Shown in pieces: positions 11,301-22,475 of a stretch of 64,000 bases of DNA; position 1 is the first letter of the stretch, and each line of letters opens with the position of its first letter. Position numbers and translations under genes: made by a program. The stretch is from Typha latifolia (lineage: Eukaryota > Streptophyta > Magnoliopsida > Poales > Typhaceae): the NCBI GenBank assembly GCA_019914945.1, contig CM034111.1, positions 5,456,001-5,520,000 on the forward strand. The letters run 5' to 3'. The notes beneath the pieces were generated by a model, which saw nothing but the letters and a program-made list of their open reading frames with translations, was not told the DNA's origin and searched no databases.

Positions 11301-14300
11301 AGTCTTCCTTTTCAGCTATGTAGTATGGGAGAAGTTCTCCAGGAGAACTTCAACGGCTTGGTCTTCCACTATTGTGGAAGTTAGTCTTCGGTCAATAGTC
11401 AAGATATTCCACGAGTTGGCTTCCTTGACAAAACTCACACCAAGGGCATTCCTGCGAAAGTGATTCTTAGGTAGCTTGGCTTACACGGTGTGACAAATTT
11501 GGTAGACCAGATACTCAGATGCATGTCTTCTTCCTTTTCCAATTCTTCAAAAGAATCCTTCTCTTCACATCATGAGAAGTATGAACCCTCCAGACCTCCA
11601 CCAGTCCTTCCCCGGGTTTGCTTGGTGTAAAATGCTCTGATGTATTGCAATTTCTTGTTGACTTATCTAGAAGAAAGTGCAGAATTTTCATAAAAGCAGT
11701 CTGAACCACCTTAGGCTTCCTCATCACATTCTCTGATATTTGGAGGCAATGGAGAAGCCCAACACCCAAACTTCTCTTATCTGGTATTCTTTTATGTTTC
11801 TAAATGAAAGCTAATTGGGATATGCCCACTTGTTCTCAAAAGAAAGGATTTGATTTATCTGCTTTGGATTCTTGTTCACATAAATCATTGAAATTCAAAC
11901 TTCCAACAATTTTATTAGTTTTCAGATAATGGACATTTATTGAACATAAATAACTCAGAATACTTCATGTCCCTATGTAAAACCATAAGTAACTGCTATC
12001 TAGCACCAATAGACTAGATGTGATTGTCAACATAAGAAGCTTAAGGTAGAAGTACGATCAAAAAAAGGAAAGAACAATTTATGTTGAAGAGGAGAAAGAC
12101 TTAGAAGCAGGGAAAAAGGGAAACAAAAAACTAAATCTCAAACATTATACTTACATGTTGAATCTTTGGGAGTGCATGACGAATTCTCATGGAGGCAGTG
12201 AAGTACATCTAAAGTTCTGCTGCATCATGGAAGAGGCAAATACACTAAGAACAATCTATCAGGGAAATACTCTAACAAGTTCTATGAATACTCCTATGTT
12301 GTGCTCACCGTGTAAGATGAGATGGTATTTATTGAAAGCAAAGATGCAAATTTCTCCGTTATTAAAAAAATTCATTTTAGGTTGTTCATATTAAACAGTA
12401 ATATCTTTATCTTAATAAGTAACTCAGTTACCAATGTCTTGATTTGGAAACGGTTGATAAGGTTTCTGAGTTGTTTCATTTTCTCAAAGTTAATGAAAAA
12501 GAGGAGGCACCAAAACCTAGATTGCTTCAAAAGAGAAATTTTGTAACATGAGAACACTTATTTTATTGCAAATTGGCACCCACCTGTCTGATATTGTGCT
12601 TGTATCAATCAAAGTTCCAATATAGTTCCTATAAAAATGTGATTGAGTTAAATGAGAGTAACCAAAATATGTATTTCTTAGAAGAAAGTACTTATATAGT
12701 GCAATCATCTTGTTATCTATGCAGTCAGTAAAAGGAAAAGATTACATACATTGAGAACCCTTGTCTTAAAAAATTGTTAGGAAGACCTCCAGAGATAGAA
12801 TTAAAGGAGACATCTCTGCAATCGTTGAGTGAAAATATACGAGTGAACAAGTTTCATCAGATTATAGTGAAATCAAATGAAACAGATTGGTTCTTACATA
12901 TGATAACCAAACTGCAGATGGAAAAAAATATCAGGAAGTTCATACTAAGAAAGTGATAAATATTAGAGATATATCTGATAGAACAGTGTCTTACACAAGT
13001 ATAACAGTACAGGGCGAAGGCTATGTTACAAGGGCTTATCTATAAAACAGATAACTCAGTACAAAAGATTGTTCTCCAAGAAAAAGTAGAATATAATATC
13101 TGCCAAGTGCAAACCTAGAGACAGAAAGTTATTGTGGTGAGAAATGTGAGATATGAGTTTTGCTATTGACCTCAGGTCCTCAACCCAACAATTTAAACTT
13201 TAAAATTCTAACTAATTGGTTAAACCAATGTTTTATTTGAAATATGGCATTGTGGGTGCTTCCTGTCACATCTCAAGCTAGTAAGAAGTAAGGTACCTAC
13301 ATGAGAAATCAAGTCATATTGCTAAATTTACCTTCGCTGTCCAATATTGGCCCTTGAAAGCATAACCATTGTCTGTTTGCCTATGTTGTTCATCGTTTAC
13401 TACCCCTGTGGCACAAACTGATGGAGGGATGATGATCGCAGTGGCCCTTAGCTGCTACTCTCCTCATGAGTAGCTAGTGCAATAGGACTAGTGGACAACT
13501 CGACAACAATAGAGAACCCCGACAATATAGTCTCTCTTTGTCTGTGAGCATGTGTGTTTGTTGTCTGGATGTTCAATGTGTTGCCGCATAATGCTAATGT
13601 ATGCTTAAGTAGAGACTAGTTGAGGTGATGTTGCACCAAAAATAAGGGAGAAACACTTGACTACTCTGTGCTGTGGCATGCTGAAATTAGTGTATCTTTG
13701 CCTCAGGTTTAACACACAAAAAGGAAAGGAAATCCCAATCCTGAGTTCAAGAGGGTGAGAAGTGAGAAGAACACTCCATCTTTCCTCTCCATTAGTGAGT
13801 GTAATGGGGATGTCAAAAATCTTGTCGGCAATGACAATGGAGCCAATGAAGAACAATAGAAGTTGCTGAGCTCAATATCGCAACAGTTCCTTTGTCAGCA
13901 CACATATTTCTACCCAGGACCCGTCCTTGTTTGAACTTTTCTCAATGAACAATAGAACACTACTCCATTCCCCCCAACCTCCTCCTCCCGACCCCCTAAC
14001 CCCATCCCCGCAACCAAAAAAACAAAAATAAAAAAAAGAACACAACTCCATTGTATCAAAATTGTATGCAGCTATCTTTACAATGCTTGAGAGTTGAGAT
14101 AAACTTGTAACTAACTTTTACATATGAAAATCTTATCATCAGAAAGAGATTGAAGGTTGAATAATTCTTGTTATCTAATGTATACTATATATATACCAGT
14201 GTAAGAAAATAAAATATAAAAACCATCATTCTTTAATAGCTTCCTTTTAAAGTAATTCTTGAGTTAACATAGTATAGAGTAGTTGTCCTAAGTTTGAATT

Positions 14301-14860
14301 CTTTTAGTCCCATCTATTGTTCAACAATATAAGAAACCCTCAATTCATTTAACTAAAGTCCATTTCTTCGGCTTATCAAAATATCTCAAGTCTAGAAGTG
14401 GGGAAAAATGTTAGAATAAAAAATATAAAAACCACCATTCCTTAACAACTTAATCTTGTAGAATAGTTGGCGAATTAACAACAAGCACATCCATCTAGCC
14501 CCAAAGTTGATATATTTATACAGCTTTCTCTAGATACTATTAAATTATCTTTGGGGATCCATTATTCTTGTTAAAGGTATGCTATGCCTATTGGTCCATT
14601 ACCTAACAAATTAGTTAGGTCAATTGGTTATCTAACATAATATTGGAGCTTGTTTTCTAGAGGTCTGAAGTTTATGCAACATTAGCCCCATTTAATCCCT
14701 TTTCCATTGTCTTTCATTCATCCAGGTGCATAGGGACCACATGTGAGGAGGTATGTTAGAGGAATGATGTGCAATGTTGATCAATTACCTAGCAGCTTAA
14801 GATTTAGTCAAGAATTCAATTATCAGAATTAGGATTATGATTAGCCATCCAAAAAAACAA
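11300..14860. other. Unassigned DNA, possibly deep intron of the LRR gene
   Basis: I see no coding sequence I can defend across this 3.5 kb. If the LRR gene is whole, this DNA would be intron after its last recognised exon at 16,016. I looked on the minus strand for the next LRR exon, a malectin domain and kinase motifs and did not find them. At 13,980-14,035 there is a C-rich then A-rich low-complexity patch. Confidence 0.4.
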
Positions 14861-14989
14861 TACGTATTGGCGGAATCGGTTTGTATTTTAAAATACAAAA
14901 AAATTATAAATTTTTAAAAAATAATAATAATAGGTTATAAATATAAATTATTCATATATAAATCTAAAAATAAATATTATTTTCTTAAT

Positions 14990-15175
14990 CTTTATCTCTC
15001 TTCCTACCACTCACTCTCTCTCTCCCTCTCATACAAATTAAAAAAAAATTGTTACCCTCTCCCTCACTCTCTTTTATCAAACTCTCTTTCCCACCCTCTC
15101 TCTTATTAATTTTCTTTCTCACAAGCTCTCTCTCTCTTATTAACTCTCCCATTACCACTTCCTCTCTCTCACTAA

Positions 15176-15234
<59 letters not shown>

Positions 15235-15510
15235 CCTCACCGACTCCTTTCTCTCAATCTCTCCTTCTCCGATTCTCTCTCCTCTCTCTTTCTCTCCCAC
15301 TAACTCTCCCTTTCCCTCTCCCTCACTGACTCCCTTCTCTCTCGGTCTCTCCCTCTCTGATTCTTCTCCAACAATGCTTCCCGACGAGCTTCCATGAGGT
15401 ATTTTCTCTTTCTCTCACTCCCTTCGACGAGCTCTCTTGATCTCTCTCACTCTCCTTTTTCTTTCTTTTTTCTTACTCTCCTCCCTCTCTTTCTCCCTGT
15501 CGCTCTCTCA
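14990..15510 (+). repeat. Pyrimidine-rich tract with long (CT)n microsatellite
   Basis: About 500 bases consist almost wholly of C and T on the plus strand, with an uninterrupted (TC)26 at about 15,181-15,232. Apparent open frames here encode only Ser/Leu/Pro repeats and are composition artefacts. The tract abuts the dispersed repeat at 15,520-15,650 and may be the leader-like part of the same element, since the family starting at 14,870 also has a GC-rich end. Confidence 0.75.
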
Positions 15511-15519
15511 ATTTCGGTC

Positions 15520-15650
15520 AGTTTCGGCTGATACGGCTAATCCCGACCCAAAATGGATCGAGTATCGGCCGGATCAGGCTGAACCTTGGATGGCCGATCT
15601 TGATCCGTTTCGACTGATCCCACTCAGGACCGGTCGAAACTTGTAACCAT
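15520..15650 (-). repeat. Dispersed repeat end, family shared with 1,325
   Basis: The reverse complement reads from CATGGTTACAAGTTTCGACC inward and matches 1,325 onward. The words CGGTC, CGGCC and GATCGGCC recur within it. No transposase and no target duplication were found. Confidence 0.5.
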
Positions 15651-16015
15651 GCTATTAGTTCAACTGGTTTTATGTACATCTTACAACCTTGTTGTTCTCC
15701 AATGCTAAGGGTACATAAGGATCACATAACACACCAAAAAGCATTTTATTTGTAATATATTGTTTTGTAGAATTCCACCTCATGGGCATTAGCATGCGTA
15801 GAAACACAAGCAAAAGTAGAAGAGAACCTTGAGATTAGAATAAAACATTTTGCAAATTTGAAGGAGGTTTTGGCAAAAGAACCATTCACTCAAATCATGT
15901 AATCTCATGTTGCTTAATGTATACACTAAAGACAGCGAGAATAAGATTGCGAAACTAGGAATTGAGAAAGAGTAAGGTTTTGAGCAAGCAAAGAAAGGAA
16001 GTTCAATGGACTTAC

Positions 16016-16084
16016 AGAGCAACAAGATGGGGAGTGATAATACCAGAAGGAAGAACTCCAGTCAAATTATTGGTACCCAGATAT
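16016..16084 (-). CDS. LRR exon (last recognised) of the receptor-like gene
   Basis: This 69-nt exon has an acceptor TTTTACAG and a donor GTAAGTC. It encodes LYLGTNNLTGVLPS...HLVAL, one LRR repeat, and keeps the phase of the other LRR exons (starts with one base, ends with two). It follows the 18,706 exon in the order seen in LRR VIII-2 receptors. The next exon expected in the family was not found. Confidence 0.75.
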
Positions 16085-19000
16085 CTGTAAAAGATAATGC
16101 ATTATCTCAAGGAACACAAATAGAACGTGCACTGAGTATAGCTATTTGTTATATATAAGAACACATGGAAAATGATATGAAAATGCAAATGAAAATCCAT
16201 TCTCTGGCTATAAGCACTAGTCCTTTATGCCCGGATCAATAATGGGTAACAAGTTGAGGATCGTAAAAAAGTAAGAGGGATGATAATGCTGAAAATATTA
16301 TGCAAAGGCAATTTACAACCAGTTCACCACCTTCCTTTGTCCATTTGGCCTCAGCTTTTGGGAAACCTTCTTCCCACAGTTAGGGACTTTTGCCTTTGTT
16401 AAGTTTTATTTGTATTTATGTAATTGACAAATTGTATTTCAAAACATAATTTATATTCATATAATATGTCTAGATTATATGTATAAGCATATACACAAGT
16501 TATGAAATATTTAATAAAGAATATTGAAGTGAAATATTGATTTTGAAGTCAAAGTGTCATTGAAGTTTCTCTTTACACTTTCAAAAATAATTTGCGGTGT
16601 ATGAATGATAAATATAACTTAATTTGGCTAATACTATTATTTGCGAGGGTTTTTCTACATAAATGTACCATTTTGGTGTCAAATCTATGAAAAATACTCT
16701 TTAAAATGTAAGAATCAAAAGTTTGATTTCTCCTAAAATTTCCTTTAAATTTCAAAAATCCAAAATTAATATGTTAAATTCATTCAAATTGGATCAAAAC
16801 TGGTATAAGAACATATATGAACTAAAAGTTTATAATTTTTAGCTAAAAAATTGCTGCATGATTAGATTTCCACCCAATTTCAAAAAAAAAAATCTAAAAT
16901 TAATATGTCAAATTCATTCAAATTAGGTTAAAATTTGTATAGGAACATGTTAGATTAACTACATTCAAACAAGTTTTGGTTTTAATTATTAAGCTATTAT
17001 CAATTAATGAATGTATTCAATCATATTATGTGTTGAATTATATTTCTAGTTGATTATTTCTATATCATTAATAAAATTTTACAAAATTATCTAAGGATAA
17101 AAGACTATAATATTGACTTTAATACAATATTTAAACCAAAAACATATATATAGACCTTGAAAAATGTATTAGAGGCATGTCAAAGGTACCACTAGGACAT
17201 AGGAGCATGCCAAGGCATGAGATTTTGGCACGCCCCATGCCAACTGGGTATCAGCACAGCCATCCTTACCACTATGACCATGTTATATTGTAGATTTTAA
17301 GTTCCACATACTTGTAAACTTGACCTTGTTTGAAAACTTGTTTGTATACTTTGATTTATATTGTAAATTTACTTGGTTGGAGAAGAATTTAAGATACTAG
17401 AAAGCAGTTATGATGATGCATGTTTGAATGTGTTAGATACTGCTGTAGTTAAAGAAGATGCAGGGTGTTCAGATCTGGTAAGAGGAAAACATAGTTTTAG
17501 AAATGCAAAGTTCTGTTCTGCTCTGATGATGCTGAAAGTTTCAGCATTTATAAAGATGCAAAAACTTTCAGCTTCTCTGCTATGTTTTATTGCGACATAA
17601 GAAACTGAAAACTTTCAGCTTTTCTCCACAGGGATCTCTCTAGAAGTAAAAGGCTAAAACTTTCAGTTATTTTAGAAACATTGAAACTTTCATCTTTTGT
17701 AACGACCTTCCAGCTCGCCATTGGGCTGGCCATCCTACGTCAGGAGAAGCTTAAATGTGTAATAGTTTAAACCCACTATTAAAAATATTTTTTATGAAAA
17801 TAATGTTAAATAAAAAAGTCATAAAGGTGAGTCATAGACCTAGTAAATTTTCCCAAAAGAAAGAAAATGTTTTTTCCCATAAGAAAGACCAGATCTTCTA
17901 ATACAAAATTCTCTATAAGAATATTCTGTGTGGACATCGCACAAATCCATCATCAAGCTTTGTGTTCGACCTCAGCTTTTTATGCATGCTGCCAGGTTGA
18001 TGTTTAAAGTTTAGTTCTGAAGTTTTTGCTATTCGGAATATTGCTCATAACATTTTCCAACTATCAGGTGATATAAGCCTATGCTGAAACAACACAGCAC
18101 AATGATAAGGAGCAATGTCATTCAAGTTGGATGTGAGGAAGACCAAAAATAACATTGTTTTGACAAAAACCATTGCATATGCAAAATTTGAATAAGAACC
18201 CATTGGCATCCCCAAAAGATAGGGACTAAAAGGTTTTGGTGGTGTTGTATTACTACAACATACTAAAGTAACTACTTAAAGATGGGGACCAAAATGATGG
18301 TCTCCCCTTTCTAGGGCTGCATTGGGGCAAGAGCCTCCATGTAATGGAATGCACTCCTTTATATAGGAAGTTAAATTATGGGAACAAGATATCAACCAAG
18401 TATAATTTTTAGCATTTATTTCCTATGCAAGAACTAAGTTTCATAGACAACTAATCCTTCTTTCCTTATTTTAATTAGCTAACTTACTACAACAAGAGAG
18501 TGTGGCCGTAAGGCTATTCTTTACATCCAAGAGGTCATGGACTCATGGGTTTGAATCATGGAAACAACCTCTTCAGAAAGGATACCTACATCTTTAACTC
18601 CTAGACCCTACTAGGCAGGAGCCTTATGCGCTGAAATGCCCTTTTAACTAACTACAATAAAATAATACTCAGCGATGGAGAAAATAAAAGAGTAGTTGAA
18701 CTTACAGATGCCTTAAGGAGGTAAAATTGTTAAATGATGTTGGTATCTTGCCACTCAGCATGTTAAAACTTAAGTCCCTGTCAAAGTCAAAATAGCAATT
18801 GCTTGAAAACCTTAGACATCTTTCTTACTAGAACAAAAGGAAAAACATAATGTTAATTATAAACATTGCATAACATGCATATATAATATATTTAAAGAGA
18901 GATGTTGATATTGTTTAAGAAAAGCACTGAAATGGACTTTCCAAATCTAGGGGGCTTTCTGCAAAAGCCCCCTCTTTATCTTGGAAAACTTTCATTTTAC

Positions 19001-22000
19001 ACCCTACTGTTCAGCAATAGTACGATTTGCTATTTCACCCCATGTTTTGCATATCGAGCCTGTTTATTCGAAATTTTCCTAAAAGCCACCCAAAGTTAAT
19101 CCATCATAAGAAATTTAAATTTGAAGCAAGTGGTAACATTGCTAAAGCATACTTCATACAAGCCTAATCCAAAACAGTATTGCACTCCCATCATACACTA
19201 TTGGATAAATCCAACCCAGGTTTGTCTTCTGAACCATAATATCATCAAAATATAGGGTATGGAGTATTACAGGGTTTCCACTTATTATCTTAAGCAAACT
19301 GGTGCTTAGAAAAACATTAATATCTAAATAGCTGTGACCCCTAAATCAGAATAAATTATGATATTTGGTGCAACTATTAATTAGATTTGGTTGTAAGTAT
19401 AGCTTTTGGTTTAGCATCATCCCTCTCCTCCTAACCTGTCTAGGCGCCCCTCCCCTGTCCTTGACCTCTTTCTTCCTATCTTCTGGAAGTTAATCAGTGG
19501 GTTGATTGTTGTCTTGATTTCTTTAATAAATAACTTCATCAGCATCTCCCACTTGATTTGGATGTAGGTTTGCGTATTGACAATTCTCTTCCCATGGCTG
19601 AATCCATTGGATGGCTTCTTCTCAAACTTTTTAACATACTAAATAATTTCATTCTTAAATCAGCTAGTAGCATACTTGAAGTCCTTTTTAACATCTCAAA
19701 TGTCTACTATCATTTCATTTCTCAAACCTGTATTCCTGAGAACCACCATGACTTCCTACTTATTTAGCAGACCAACAGTGAAATGCAACAACAAGGTTCT
19801 AACAGAGTTAATGTTGCCTATTACACAATATCGGACTTGCCTGTCCTTCCCTAACTTTTCCTCATCATATATCTTTTTGTATTGTTTTGTATAATGTATA
19901 GTACCCCATCTGCTGAGCATTATTTAAAGAGGATACTACAACTTATATATGTAAAGATGTTCTAAACTTTTAAAGAGGAATACATACTTTATTTGTTTGC
20001 ATAGATAAAGGCTTTTCCCAAAATTCCAACTTAAAAATTTGAACTATATGATCTTCTAGAAAACAAGATTAGTATTCCCTATATACTTATATTTTCCAAT
20101 TATGAAGCCTCTCGGAAAGAATAAAAGACAAACCAATAAGCAATCACATGATGCAACACTTGCATGTTGCATGGAGCCAAGATATTCATGTAACATAGCA
20201 AGTAAAAATATCAGATAATAAAGAAACTCACAGGTATGTTAGGTTGGAGAACTCTCCAAGAAAATCAGGAAGCTCACCAGTGATATTACTATTTCTCAAC
20301 GACCTATTTCACAATAGATAAAACATGTCAATTCTTCTATGTATAAGGAAAGGCTTATATTCTGTTTGGACTTGAAAAGTATACAGGCATACAAAATCGA
20401 TATATTCTTCAAGTTCTTCAAGAAAGAAAGAGAAGATCCTGACAACTTAAGATCACCAAGTCTCCTGTACAAAATGTTCAACAAACAATTAAAACTTAGT
20501 CATGTATAAGATCACCAGATAAACTTTTAAAAAACAATAAAATGAATAAAGATCAGTGAAAGAACGACAGAACTTCTCAAGGTAAGAATAGCTTCTAAAT
20601 AGATGGAAAGGAGTTCAATTAAAGATTTGAAGCATATAAAAGAGAGGGCATCCCAGTACATCTGCCTACACAGGGTCTGATCTGTATGCAGCAGTAAAGT
20701 CACACCAAGCGATGTAACAATTAGTTAATGTAGAAGGGATTGTCAGAATAGAGGAGGAAGCCATTTCCATTAAGTATTAAACAAGAATAAAATTTTAAAA
20801 TTGGAAAATTTTGAAAATGCACGAGGTAGACCATGAATCGTAGATAAATTGTCTCTCTTAGCCATACTGAATTTCTCCTGGATGTGGAGCTATAGTCAAT
20901 AAATGGAAAAAAAAATAAAGGAATTGATAGGGCACTTTGACTGCCTAAACAACCTCAAAAGAGTCCTCTTTGACTTGCATGTCTATGACCGTCACTTTAG
21001 AGCTGCCCAATTCTGACTCCTATGATGCTGAAATCGGACACCAATACAAATCTTACTAGTGTGGCAAAATATATTACAGCCATTTCCTTTTGATCCTCAT
21101 GAATCATGGTTCAGTTACTAGTTCCAAATATTCATAAAGCAAACTCAAATAATTAAAATGATTATATATCCTATCAAGGAAAACTCAAAATAACATGGAC
21201 TAGATCTTGTCTTTGTTCCCTTCGATGTATCTTTTGTGATTCTTGTTATAAACATGAAAAACTAAGTGTGAAGATTGGAGGACTTGGCAGCTTTAAGAAG
21301 ACTATCAAGTATAAAAGGTAATACAATGAGAAAAAAAGAGAGTAAGAAAAGCTGCCCAAGTGCATTATCGATGTGGGCGTCATCTTCAATTTGACCCTAT
21401 TGAAGTTCCTCGAGTCCAATTGGTCCCAATTAGCTTAATTGGACTCCATAGGGTCCGATTGACTTTCAATTTTTATTGAATTGATGATATTGATCAATTG
21501 GGTTAGCCAATTGATGATTATAATTAGCCTATGGTGCGGGTGTTATTGTCATAATTTGTAATTGGCAATTTGTGAACAAAATATATAATTTTGTGTTTTA
21601 TCAAAGTCTAGAGAAAAACTGTATGATCTGCTGCAAGTACTCACAGAAAGTTTCAGAGCCATTTTCTGTGAAGATTTGAAGAAGATGTTAGTGGCATTTT
21701 TTGTGAAAAATTCAATGAGATGAATAATGGAAAGTTTTGGAGCAATTTTTGTAAAGATTTCAATGAGATAAGTTATGGAAAGTTTTGGGGCTGTTTTTAT
21801 AAAGATTTAAATGAGATGAATTATGGAAAGATTTGGAGCAATTTTGTAAACCTTTGAAGGAAAATTTGGGGTGACATAGTCTGATTGGAAGAAGGATTCT
21901 TTGCATATGTATAACAAACGAAACTATTTTGTTTAGTGATCTTTTTAGAGATATCCTCCACATTAAAAACCATAAGAACAAATTATATTTTGTCATCAAC

Positions 22001-22432
22001 CTTATCATCAGAACTATAACATGAAAATCTTGGAGACTCTACAATAGTTAATCTATACTAGCATTTTGAGGGAGTAATGAAGCATGGACTTTTTGACTTT
22101 ATGTGTTCTAGCAGAGTTAGTAATCTAATGCGGGGAGTAGTTCACAATAGGGTCCAACGAGCAACGATGTCTGTGCCACAGGCACGAACTGTGTCAACCA
22201 CCGGTCGGCACGGCACGACACAGCACGTGCCAAGGCACTTGCTGGTCGTGCCACGGCACTTGTTGGTCGTGCCAAAAGAGGAGAGAAAAGAAAGAGATAC
22301 TCACTTTCGCCTTCACCATTGCCGTCGCTGCTCGCCTTTGCCGTTGCACGATCTCGCGTGGGTGCCCTAACCTGAGGGAGGAGAAAGAGAGAGAGAGAGA
22401 GAGATAAGGTTATCGGTTAAAAACTTAAGTTG

Positions 22433-22475
<43 letters not shown>

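Noticed and set aside
15049..15303. Ser/Leu-rich open frame
   Set aside because: It is encoded by the (CT)n tract and surrounding pyrimidine-rich DNA.
18500..18580. tRNA gene
   Set aside because: Only a B-box-like word is present, without a foldable cloverleaf; the segment is the head of an Au-like SINE.
22077..22370. 97-codon plus-strand frame
   Set aside because: It runs through the foldback hAT-like element and reflects its GTGCC-rich sequence.
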